This document shows positions 35,865 to 43,805 of a stretch of 64,000 bases of DNA, one piece after another. Below the pieces are notes generated by a model. It had not been told where the DNA came from and did no database searches. It worked only from the letters and a program-made list of their open reading frames with translations. Made by a program: the position numbers and the translations under genes. This DNA is from Microvenator marinus. GTDB lineage: Bacteria; Myxococcota_A; Bradymonadia; Bradymonadales; Bradymonadaceae. The stretch lies in NCBI RefSeq assembly GCF_007993755.1, contig NZ_CP042467.1:5604001-5668000 (forward strand), written 5' to 3'. How positions within the stretch are numbered: the stretch's first letter is position 1; each line of letters starts with the position of its first letter.

Positions 35865-37040
35865 CTAACGACAACCGATACGTTCGGTGGCCACAACCAC
35901 GTCATCGTAGTGAATGATTTGTTCGTCGGAGACCGTTAGCCCGCGATCTTCCAACGCTTGTCGTTTGTTGTTGCTAGAGTTTCTCTCGTAGTAGGCGTCC
36001 AGAATGACGGACTTGAAACCGACTTCAGGGCTCGTGCGGAAGTTAAACCCTTCAAAGGGCATCGGGTCTGTGCATGCCGAGAAATCACATCCGTCGGTAT
36101 GGAAGTTAGCCCTAAGCCATGTTCCATCGGGATGGCCTTGCCGATAGTCTCCTACGAGCTCGTCATCGATCCAAAAGGTGAGCTCTCCGTCGTATTGGTT
36201 CGGTGTGTTCGCTTTGGCACGCATCTCAACGCAGAACCACTCGTTACGAGGGTAGGGTGTCTGCTCCGGCGGCTGGAAGACGTTGCCGTAATGGTAGGTG
36301 GTTCCCTGGTCTCCGGCGCAGCCCGGCGTGGTAGAGCCGTCGTTGCACCTTCCGGAGCGCATCTCGTGCCAGTAGACGTAGAAGTTGAAGACGTCGTCGT
36401 TGTTGATGTCGAAATCGAACCAAAACCCGTCTTCACCTGCGGGAACTGTGTTCGCGAGCCCGCTTCGATCCCATTCGGCATTGCCGGCCGAGACCCTCAC
36501 CCAGTGATGCGGATTGGGCGCGACCACCGGCATCCGAGCGTAGAAGCGCCAGTAGATCTCCTCTTGTCGGTCGAATCCGACCCGGGACTGTGAAGAAATG
36601 TACTCGGTCTCCTGGAGGTCTTGGCGAGTGACGCGTGATTGCAGGTATCCATTTCCGGAGTTCGCGGAATCGTTGGATTGCATGGTCAGGTATCGAGTAT
36701 CCTGCGAGGGGGCATCCCAGCGTCCCCAGCCGCTCTCGAAGTCGTCGAAGAAGAGCACCGCGGGGTCAGCCTCAATTCCTTCGTCGTTCGGGTATCGCTC
36801 GCTCAGAGTTCCCGCGTTTGGGTTGGCGTCAGGTTGGTCCTGGTCAGTGCCGGAATCTGGCGTGCCGGAATCGGGTACTGTGTTGGAGTTCGGGATGTCC
36901 GGTGATGACTGGTCCTGCTCAGCCGCATCTGGCAGACCTTGGTCTTGGTCAGGTCCAGGTGTTGTGGATTCGGAGTCTGATGAACAAGAGAGAGCTAGGC
37001 CGAGTGCGGTGGCCAGGATTACCGTTTTGAAGTCGCGCAT
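35865..37040 (-). CDS. lipoprotein with concanavalin-like (polysaccharide lyase-like) domain
   Basis: 391-aa predicted lipoprotein: signal peptide ending GLALSC, a long Asp/Pro/Ser/Gln-rich linker (residues 22-85), then a beta-sandwich domain. The domain begins VLFFDDFESGWGRWDAP and continues with EIYWRFYARM, NEWFCVEMRAKANTP and LTFWIDDELVGDY. This arrangement is typical of jelly-roll polysaccharide lyases or LamG-like binding domains. No catalytic residues could be assigned, so carbohydrate binding is an inference. It is divergent from the next gene. Confidence 0.78.
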   Translation of the reverse strand: MRDFKTVILATALGLALSCSSDSESTTPGPDQDQGLPDAAEQDQSSPDIPNSNTVPDSGTPDSGTDQDQPDANPNAGTLSERYPNDEGIEADPAVLFFDDFESGWGRWDAPSQDTRYLTMQSNDSANSGNGYLQSRVTRQDLQETEYISSQSRVGFDRQEEIYWRFYARMPVVAPNPHHWVRVSAGNAEWDRSGLANTVPAGEDGFWFDFDINNDDVFNFYVYWHEMRSGRCNDGSTTPGCAGDQGTTYHYGNVFQPPEQTPYPRNEWFCVEMRAKANTPNQYDGELTFWIDDELVGDYRQGHPDGTWLRANFHTDGCDFSACTDPMPFEGFNFRTSPEVGFKSVILDAYYERNSSNNKRQALEDRGLTVSDEQIIHYDDVVVATERIGCR

Positions 37041-37162
37041 GGTGGTCCCGGTGGGTATTGATAAACAGTTGTACGATGGTCTCCAGAATAAGTTGTTTTG
37101 ATGTATATTGCACGTGGCGTTGGCTTTTTGGTTCTTTGGCTTTGCGTGGTTGGTAGGTGTTT

Positions 37163-38506
37163 ATGGGCTTTGTTGTAATTTTTGTCCTCTTCTTGGCGGC
37201 ATGTGGTTCGGAGACGCCGATCATGGACACGGATCTCATGGACACGGATCAGCCAGATATGGCTCTGATCGGCGACGCATGGATGGAGGAGCCCGAACCG
37301 GAGCCTGAGCCCGAACCTGAGCCCGAACCTGAGCCTGAGCCCGAACCCGAGCCCGAACCCGAGCCCGAACCCATGTGCGAGTTCATCGAGGCATGCGACG
37401 AGGTGTCTGGCAGCGCCCAAGAGCATTTCATCGAAGAAATTGGTTCGTGTGCGTTTCAACTCGTGCTTTACGACCGTACTCAAGCAGCTCACGCAGAACT
37501 GGACCAGATTGCGGCTCAAGCAAAAGGTTATGTGAGTCTGAACGACCTCAATCTCAACCGTGAGGCAACTCCCGGTGTTAGTGCGGATACGGCCGACCGA
37601 CTCAAGAACCACGACTATTTCGGATTTCGATGGAACACGGGTGATAACGACACTACGGCCTGGTACCCACAAGGCATGACCGGGAACGAAGATGCCGGTC
37701 AAAGTGGGCGGCGCTTCCTTGTCTCCTGGTACGACAAAGCCAACAATCCTGCGAAGGGTGTACGTATCTCACTCGTGGATCTTCAGGACCCGAACAATAT
37801 TCGGTACCGCCATATTCTGCTGGTGGAGCCCACCGCCGATGGGTTTGGACCTGTGCTCACCGGAGGCGGCAATCCACTTCACGCTGGCGGCATCGTTTGG
37901 ATCGGAAACCTGCTCTATGTCGCGGACACGGGGCAAGGTTTTAGAGTCTTTGATTTGTCTCGTATCATCGAGGTCTCACATACCGATGACACGTCCAGGA
38001 TAGGCGTTTCCGCAGGACGCGTGGATGCGTTTGGCTACAGGTATATCGCGGGGCAAATCGCGAGGTACAGGCAGCCAAACGATGCGTGCAATATCCGCTT
38101 CTCGTTCGCTGGACTGGACAGGTCCACGCAACCCGCGACCATCGTTTCCGGTGAATACATGGTGGATAATACCACAGGCCGGCTCGCGCGTTGGCCGGTT
38201 GACCTCGCTAGTGGCTGGTTGATCGAGGAGGTGGGGCGAGTCCGCGCGACAAGCGCCTACATCGCTGGCCAGACCCGCATGCAAGGTGCACTGACCCGAG
38301 GAGACGAAATCTATATCTCGTCCTCAAGTCAGTACCAACGTTATGGCCGACTCTACCGGACAAGGGTAGGGCAGGAGAGCTCCATCTCGGCGTGGGTCTA
38401 TGGTGCCGAAGACCTCTATTACGAAGCTTCAACTGACCGTATCTGGACGCCCGCGGAACATCCCGGGGACAGAGACACCGTGTCGATTCCGAGGCGTGAC
38501 CCCTAA
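37163..38506 (+). CDS. lipoprotein with Glu-Pro repeat linker
   Basis: 447-aa secreted lipoprotein. ATG 37163 was chosen because GGTAGG lies upstream and the signal peptide MGFVVIFVLFLAAC starts there. A linker with 14 Glu-Pro pairs separates the anchor from a beta-rich domain with propeller-like phrases (GGIVWIGNLLYVADTGQGFRVFD). No family recognised. The extended negatively charged linker would hold the domain away from the membrane. It converges on the helicase gene. Confidence 0.78.
   Translation: MGFVVIFVLFLAACGSETPIMDTDLMDTDQPDMALIGDAWMEEPEPEPEPEPEPEPEPEPEPEPEPEPEPMCEFIEACDEVSGSAQEHFIEEIGSCAFQLVLYDRTQAAHAELDQIAAQAKGYVSLNDLNLNREATPGVSADTADRLKNHDYFGFRWNTGDNDTTAWYPQGMTGNEDAGQSGRRFLVSWYDKANNPAKGVRISLVDLQDPNNIRYRHILLVEPTADGFGPVLTGGGNPLHAGGIVWIGNLLYVADTGQGFRVFDLSRIIEVSHTDDTSRIGVSAGRVDAFGYRYIAGQIARYRQPNDACNIRFSFAGLDRSTQPATIVSGEYMVDNTTGRLARWPVDLASGWLIEEVGRVRATSAYIAGQTRMQGALTRGDEIYISSSSQYQRYGRLYRTRVGQESSISAWVYGAEDLYYEASTDRIWTPAEHPGDRDTVSIPRRDP
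37289..37372 (+). repeat. in-frame Glu-Pro hexanucleotide repeat
   Basis: Fourteen consecutive GA(G/A)CC(C/T/G)-type units encode (Glu-Pro)14. Third positions vary between units, so it is an imperfect repeat that evolved as coding sequence. The number of units could change by slippage without breaking the frame. Confidence 0.9.
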
Positions 38507-38518
38507 AAGATGGAGGGG

Positions 38519-39769
38519 TTAGTTGGTTCGGCGTGAGCGCTGCGAAGAGTTTCGCGGTGACGAATTGCGCGGACGAAACCCTCGACCACTTTTCTTCTTC
38601 TTCGGGGCAGGAAGCGCGCAAGCTTTGAGCGCCTCTTCCATGTGGAAATCGTGGTCCACGACATGGGGAATGCTCTCTCCGATGATCTTCTCGATATCCT
38701 TGAGGTAGCCAGTTTCGGTCTCGTCACAGAACGAGATCGACGAACCACTTCGCCCGGCACGACCTGTTCGACCGATTCGGTGAACGTAGTTCTCCGAGTC
38801 GTTCGGCAGGTCGAAGTTAAAGACGTGGGTGATTTCTTCCACATCAATTCCGCGTGAGGCGATATCGGTAGCGATTAGAAGTTGGCTCTTGCCGTTTCGG
38901 AAGGCGTCCAGAGCGCTATTGCGCGCACCCTGGCTCTTATTTCCGTGGATAACTTCAGCCTTAAATCCAGCGCCGAGAAGCTTCTTGTGAACCTTGTTCG
39001 CGCCGTGTTTGGTGCGAGTAAAGACGATGGCCTGACCAACATCCTCCGTCTTCAAGATGGACATCAAGAGTCCCGGCTTATCATTTTTGGCCACAAACAT
39101 CACCTGCTGAGAAATCTTCTCAACGGTGGACGATTGAGGCTGAACCTCGACCCTGACTGGGTTGTCCAAAAACGAGTTCGCGAGTTCTTCAATGGCCTTC
39201 GGCATCGTGGCTGAGAAGAGAAGGTTTTGCCTCTTTGCAGGCAATTGCTTCATGATTCTCTTGATGTCCGGCAGAAAGCCCATATCGAGCATGCGGTCAG
39301 CTTCGTCGAGCACGAAGAATCCGACGTTCGAAAGGTCTACATAGCCTTGATTTCCAAGGTCGATGAGCCTTCCTGGGGTGGCGACGATGATGTCCACACC
39401 TTCTTTGAGTCGGGCGATTTGGGGCTTTTCGTTGACGCCACCAAAAATCACGACCTGTTTGGTCTTTAGGAATCTTCCATAGGACTGAAAACTCTCACCG
39501 ATTTGAGCGGCAAGCTCACGAGTTGGAGAGAGAATCAAAGCCTTTGGGACCCGCTTTTTCGAGGGTTCGGATTGAGAGATATGTTGGAGAACTGGGAGCG
39601 CAAAAGCGGCTGTTTTTCCCGTTCCCGTCTGGGCACAACCGACCACATCGCGGCCTTGTAGCAGGGCCGGAATCGATTTGGCTTGAATGGCGGTTGGGTG
39701 GGTGTAATCGTTGGCTGTCAAAGCCTTCTGAAGAGGCTCGATAAGTTTCAAATCTGCAAATGTCGTCAA
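38519..39769 (-). CDS. rhlE: DEAD-box RNA helicase, RhlE type
   Basis: 416-aa ATP-dependent RNA helicase. Motifs in order: PTAIQAKSIP (Q motif), AQTGTGKTAAF (I), PTRELAAQ (Ia), VLDEADRMLD (DEAD box), FSATMP (III), IATDIASRGIDV (V) and HRIGRTGRAGR (VI). The C-terminus is short and basic (KKKKSGRGFRPRN), as in RhlE. The start is TTG 39769, supported by GGAAGG upstream and the family N-terminus TTFADLKLIEPLQKAL. It probably acts in ribosome assembly or RNA turnover. Confidence 0.95.
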   Translation of the reverse strand: MTTFADLKLIEPLQKALTANDYTHPTAIQAKSIPALLQGRDVVGCAQTGTGKTAAFALPVLQHISQSEPSKKRVPKALILSPTRELAAQIGESFQSYGRFLKTKQVVIFGGVNEKPQIARLKEGVDIIVATPGRLIDLGNQGYVDLSNVGFFVLDEADRMLDMGFLPDIKRIMKQLPAKRQNLLFSATMPKAIEELANSFLDNPVRVEVQPQSSTVEKISQQVMFVAKNDKPGLLMSILKTEDVGQAIVFTRTKHGANKVHKKLLGAGFKAEVIHGNKSQGARNSALDAFRNGKSQLLIATDIASRGIDVEEITHVFNFDLPNDSENYVHRIGRTGRAGRSGSSISFCDETETGYLKDIEKIIGESIPHVVDHDFHMEEALKACALPAPKKKKSGRGFRPRNSSPRNSSQRSRRTN

Positions 39770-39919
39770 GAATACCTTCCGGTCAATCGGAGCAAAGAAA
39801 AAAGCGCTCCATAAGTTAAAGCCGCCGGTTTGAATGAAGTGCGGCGACTACCCATACCGGTTCAGCGGGCGAAGCCTTAACAGAAGGAATGGGTCGTGTC
39901 CAATGTCAATGAAGGCGAG

Positions 39920-41341
39920 CTAGCAAGGGCAGTCGTACGAATGGACAGGCACCGAATGGGTGTTGACAAAGGTAGCGCCCACCTCTTCGAAGATTCTGTT
40001 CTCGCCCACAAAATACGTCTTTCCATCCACGACCACGGTGGCTTCCGGAACAAAGTACTCGCCGGGGTCACGTTGGTCGGTGAGCAAAACGGGCTTCTGG
40101 TCAGCACCGATTTTGTAGAGTGCCCAAAAGTAGCCGCCAAAATCACCACAGCCGGGACCCGCATCCACTGAAATGGACACGTATTTGAGATTTCCTTCGG
40201 ATGCGAAGGCTCGATAGCCCACAAACCCACCCGAGTCTTCCTCGTCCCAGAATCCTTTCTTCTGAAACTCTTCGCTAAACTCTTTCTGGATGAGTTTGTA
40301 GCCACTCAGCTCCCTAAACGCTTTCCTAACTGCGGCTTCAGTTTCCTCAGTTGTATCGAGGTTGGTGAGCGACGTTGCGGGAGCTTTGGGGTCAAGGGTG
40401 GCGAGCAAACCGCCGGCACAACGTTTGTCGAGCTGTCCGACGACAACACGTGAGGTTCCGGCGAGCTCCCATATTCCGGTGGCAATCTCGTCTTCTGAGG
40501 GGGCAGGGCCAAACTCACCCGTCCAGGCTTGTACCTGGCCAAAATGCGGCTCAACGCCGGCGTAAACATGCAACGACTCAATTTTGGCGGTGCAAATCGT
40601 CTGGTCCGGTCCAATCACTCGAGCCTCGCGCCCGATAAAAGATTTGAGGTCCTTCTCGTCCTTCACCGCTGCCATTGCGACACCGTGCGGGCTCATGAGT
40701 TTAGGTGGGTGATGGACCACATCGTCCTCATCCATGCTGAGGACGACCAGATTCTCATCGATAACAATCGCTGCGGTTTCGGGCGAATAGTCAGGAATGG
40801 GGTTTTCTTCATCGAGCTTCTGGGAGCGAAGCATTTCTTCACGCGCAATTTTTAGTTGGCCATTTTCAAGCACGACCGATAGCTGTTTTGGACCTTTGTC
40901 CTTGTAGTCTCCGGATTCCCAAACCTGCTCGAACTGAATGCCGGCCGTGGTCTTCGCAATCATGAAGGCTGGCTCAAGGGCCTGAACTTTCATCTGCTTT
41001 TTGAACATTCTCTCTCGGTCCTTGAGCCAATCTTGACGTCCGAACGTCGTGACTTTGGGGCCGGCACGTTTGATGCCACTGAACTTAGTGGCGTAGTGTT
41101 TTGAGTAGTCCTCAAAATTGCCTTCGTTTTGAGAAGCAAGCCAAGTCTTCAAGAGAGCTTGGAGGTCAGCCTCTGAAATTGATTTCTCTGGCTCTGGCTC
41201 GGACTTTTCTGGAGCTTGTTCGGTTGGAACTGACTTTGGCGCTACAGGAGCTGGGCCCGCGGGCTCTTTCTCTTTGCATCCTGCGAGAGCCATGAGCGAG
41301 AGGGCCAGAGAAAGTACTACTAATCTGTACGGTTGTTGCAT
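39920..41341 (-). CDS. lipoprotein with NTF2/SnoaL-like domain
   Basis: 473-aa lipoprotein: signal peptide MQQPYRLVVLSLALSLMALAGC, then an Ala/Pro/Glu-rich linker. Residues about 60-170 look like an NTF2-like fold (LLKTWLASQNEGNFEDYSKHYA, then FGRQDWLKDRERMF and FEQVWESGDY). Such domains sometimes accompany L,D-transpeptidases, but no catalytic domain is seen. The C-terminal half is of unknown fold and ends in a Cys pair, DCPC. ATG 41341 is preferred to an upstream ATG because of the signal peptide. Confidence 0.72.
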   Translation of the reverse strand: MQQPYRLVVLSLALSLMALAGCKEKEPAGPAPVAPKSVPTEQAPEKSEPEPEKSISEADLQALLKTWLASQNEGNFEDYSKHYATKFSGIKRAGPKVTTFGRQDWLKDRERMFKKQMKVQALEPAFMIAKTTAGIQFEQVWESGDYKDKGPKQLSVVLENGQLKIAREEMLRSQKLDEENPIPDYSPETAAIVIDENLVVLSMDEDDVVHHPPKLMSPHGVAMAAVKDEKDLKSFIGREARVIGPDQTICTAKIESLHVYAGVEPHFGQVQAWTGEFGPAPSEDEIATGIWELAGTSRVVVGQLDKRCAGGLLATLDPKAPATSLTNLDTTEETEAAVRKAFRELSGYKLIQKEFSEEFQKKGFWDEEDSGGFVGYRAFASEGNLKYVSISVDAGPGCGDFGGYFWALYKIGADQKPVLLTDQRDPGEYFVPEATVVVDGKTYFVGENRIFEEVGATFVNTHSVPVHSYDCPC

Positions 41342-41372
41342 CGCAAAAATCCCGTTTCGAGCGTTGAAAAAT

Positions 41373-41858
41373 CTAAAAGCCATCAAAATCGCGCATCACG
41401 ATAAAAAGTCCGGTGGCCTCAGCTAGAACCTCGTCACCATTAAGAATTCTTCCTTCAACAAATATCTTGCGACCCTCGACACGAGTCACCTCGGCCTCAA
41501 CATCGTAAGCTTGACCGAGTTTGACCTTTTGTTTGAAGCGTGTGGTGAGCTCTGCGGCGAGCACAGGGTGACCGGCCGCCCAACAAGCACTTCCGAGAGC
41601 TTCGTCTAGAACCGCTGCGATGCTGCCCCCGTGTGCGTGACCGGGTGGGCCTTGGGCCCCGGGGCCGAACCACGCGCGTCCTTTGAGCGTATCGTTGGGT
41701 CCGAGAAACCACCTGACATTCATGATGCCTTTGTCGTGGTGAGGTCCGGAGAGGAACGAGCGTTCGAAGGTGAGATGCGCGAGTCTATCATCTGCCCTCT
41801 GCAAGCCGGGGATATCGAGGTCCGCATCGTCTGGCCCCGGATGAGTGAAATCTACCAT
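41373..41858 (-). CDS. PaaI-type hotdog thioesterase
   Basis: 161-aa acyl-CoA thioesterase of the PaaI/hotdog fold. The family core is PPGHAHGGSIAAVLDEALGS, with the catalytic-type Asp/Glu on the central helix, followed by the hotdog strands VLAAELTTRFKQKVKLGQAY. It probably cleaves an aryl- or acyl-CoA. It overlaps the stop of the EF-hand gene by seven bases, so translation is probably coupled, although a shared function is not obvious. Confidence 0.88.
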   Translation of the reverse strand: MVDFTHPGPDDADLDIPGLQRADDRLAHLTFERSFLSGPHHDKGIMNVRWFLGPNDTLKGRAWFGPGAQGPPGHAHGGSIAAVLDEALGSACWAAGHPVLAAELTTRFKQKVKLGQAYDVEAEVTRVEGRKIFVEGRILNGDEVLAEATGLFIVMRDFDGF

Positions 41859-42583
41859 ACTGCGTCCTGTGCTGGATCGTCTTGAGCAAGCTCTGCGGGC
41901 TTAGTCTCGTCATCCTCGGTGAGCTCGGCAGGTAGGTCGAGCATTTCTCTAGGCTCCAGTGCGTTCAAGAAATCGTGTCCGCTGAGGTCGGCTTTGACTT
42001 GTGCCACGACGCGAGCCCTGAGTGTTTCCCACTCTTGAGAGTCGATATGTCCCGAGCCGTCGAGGTCGTATTCGTGAATCCAGCCAGGGGTCTGCGTAAT
42101 TTCGTCGAGCCTTTTGGCGACTTCGCTCGCGAGGATGGCATCCTTGTCGGATGAAATATGGGTCATGGCGGCCGCCTGAGGTGTGCGTTGCATTGCGCTT
42201 GGGTCGTTGGTGTTCATCAGCTGGCGCGCGTCTTCCAGCTTCATGTTGGGGGTAAGGTCCGCTGCGCTTTGATCGTGGAGCCCAAAGTCCGCCTCGATGT
42301 AGTGGTGGAAGGAGATATTTTCTCCGAACCAACTGCCGTACCACTCGCCGTCGATGGTTTTTTCCTCGCCATTTGAGCGGATGAAGGTCAGTGCAACTTT
42401 TCCGGGAACCGTTGGGCCGTATCGGCCCTTACGACGAGGTCTCTGCAGTCGAGTATGACTGACGTACCTGAGTCCTTTTGAGAGACAATAGGCCTTAAGG
42501 TCTGCCTGCAACCTATGGTTCTCAAAGCTGTAAATCAGGTAGAGCACCATGCCAAAAAGTACCAACGTTGCCCAAAACTCCAT
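41852..42583 (-). CDS. EF-hand membrane-anchored protein
   Basis: 243-aa protein. ATG 42583 has an excellent GAGGAGGTG upstream and starts one N-terminal membrane helix (MEFWATLVLFGMVLYLIYSF). A soluble domain of unknown type follows. Then there is one canonical EF-hand loop, DLDGSGHIDSQE (positions 1, 3, 5, 9 and 12 all suitable), within helices, and an acidic tail. Calcium binding is likely; the role is unknown. It precedes the PaaI thioesterase with a short overlap. Confidence 0.75.
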   Translation of the reverse strand: MEFWATLVLFGMVLYLIYSFENHRLQADLKAYCLSKGLRYVSHTRLQRPRRKGRYGPTVPGKVALTFIRSNGEEKTIDGEWYGSWFGENISFHHYIEADFGLHDQSAADLTPNMKLEDARQLMNTNDPSAMQRTPQAAAMTHISSDKDAILASEVAKRLDEITQTPGWIHEYDLDGSGHIDSQEWETLRARVVAQVKADLSGHDFLNALEPREMLDLPAELTEDDETKPAELAQDDPAQDAVW

Positions 42584-42651
42584 TTCACCTCCTCGTGGGG
42601 GATACCCTATTGGATCTTGGAGTTTTTGACCACTGAGAGCGCCAAGAAAGA

Positions 42652-42731
42652 CAAAATGCGGCATTGTCCCAATGCCGCATTTTGCTCATCTCCCCCTGGA
42701 GATGTGTTTGCCGGTGTCCCTTCCGGCAAAC
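42652..42731 (-). terminator. three tandem hairpins, terminator cluster
   Basis: Three inverted repeats stand in a row: a perfect 15-bp stem with 3-base loop (42652-42666/42670-42684), a 7-bp stem CATCTCC/GGAGATG (about 42686-42703) and a 9-bp stem GTTTGCCGG/CCGGCAAAC (42706-42714/42723-42731). On the minus strand they follow the stop at 42738. The last one ends in TTTTGTCTTT, as a Rho-independent terminator would. Confidence 0.65.
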
Positions 42732-42737
42732 GTATTT

Positions 42738-43619
42738 CTAAATTTGTACGACTCGAGTCCAGGAGTTCCCATCAAATTCCATCACGTCCTTTTCGCCGAT
42801 GGACCACATGATGCCGTCTGCTGCGCTTAGCCATCCACACGACGCTGGGTGGTCGTTTCCAAAATCCACCGCCTCAAACACACCATCTTTGAGCATGTAA
42901 ACGTCGTCCACAGTGGCAGCGTAAAGGTCGCCCTCAAACCACTCGAGCGCCCAGAGGTCGTCGGTGGCGGGGATGACGTTCGGAAGTACACTCCAAGAGG
43001 AGTGGCGACCCAAAACAAGTGTCCCTGCGTTTCCACCTACGTAGATTCCGTCGGGGGTGGCTCGCATACAATTCATATGGTTTGTGGTGGGGCTCGTGAG
43101 CTGTGTGAAGTTGGCCCCGTTCCATTTCCAAAGTTCACCTCCCGTACCGGAGGTGTAGATCTCCGAAGACGAGTAGCCGTCAATGCACTCGAACACATCA
43201 CTAGACGTGGACGGCTGACAATCGGCGTCAATACAACGCCAATCGCTGACGGCTACTCGCTCGTAGACTTGCCGCTCTGTACCCACCGCCAGTGCTGTTC
43301 CCGCAACACTTCTGATGTATCTGAGCGGCCCTCTCTTAGTGGGGTCCTCGCCACTAGAGGATACCCCTGTTTCAGACGTCCAAGTTCCCGTTGGATCCGC
43401 CTCCACCTCACCCCATTTCCCTAAGGCCAAATATCTTGAGTTGGGCACACTGCACACGGTTCCGCTGACCGCAGGCCAAGTCACCGTGTGGGAATCCCAG
43501 TCCGAGCCGTCCCATCGCCAGAGAGTCGTTGTCACGTGGTCATCATTGGTGGAGACTAAGTAGCACTCATCGGAAGCTCGAACTGTTCCACCCAATAATG
43601 TATGACCTTTAAACGACAT
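42738..43619 (-). CDS. beta-propeller-like protein, unknown function
   Basis: 293-aa protein with short repeated beta-rich units such as LWRWDGSDWDSHTV, LWKWNGANFTQL and VMEFDGNSWTRV, which suggest a WD/kelch-like propeller. It has eight or so cysteines but no evident signal peptide from ATG 43619, so either it is cytoplasmic or the true start is missed. AAGGG lies upstream. Strong hairpins follow its stop. No family recognised. Confidence 0.68.
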   Translation of the reverse strand: MSFKGHTLLGGTVRASDECYLVSTNDDHVTTTLWRWDGSDWDSHTVTWPAVSGTVCSVPNSRYLALGKWGEVEADPTGTWTSETGVSSSGEDPTKRGPLRYIRSVAGTALAVGTERQVYERVAVSDWRCIDADCQPSTSSDVFECIDGYSSSEIYTSGTGGELWKWNGANFTQLTSPTTNHMNCMRATPDGIYVGGNAGTLVLGRHSSWSVLPNVIPATDDLWALEWFEGDLYAATVDDVYMLKDGVFEAVDFGNDHPASCGWLSAADGIMWSIGEKDVMEFDGNSWTRVVQI

Positions 43620-43805
43620 AACTATCCCTTAACTTTGATTCAACACGTTAGACCTGCCTCAATCTCTATGAATTCAGAGTAGGGCATGCCCGTGAACATT
43701 TCATCTAGTTGAGGGGAGGTTTCAGCGGTTCTCAGAGCTTTTCAGGGAGTGGGCTCAAATGCGCAGGAGTGTACGTGGCATGCGCTTGAGAATGAGGCTT
43801 GGACT

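Noticed and set aside
37289-37372. Repeat considered as a CRISPR-like or intergenic repeat array
   Set aside because: The unit is six bases, in frame, with varied third positions, and encodes Glu-Pro. There are no spacers.
43620-43805. 186-base gap checked for a small gene
   Set aside because: No frame with a start signal and protein-like composition was found; nothing further can be supported there.
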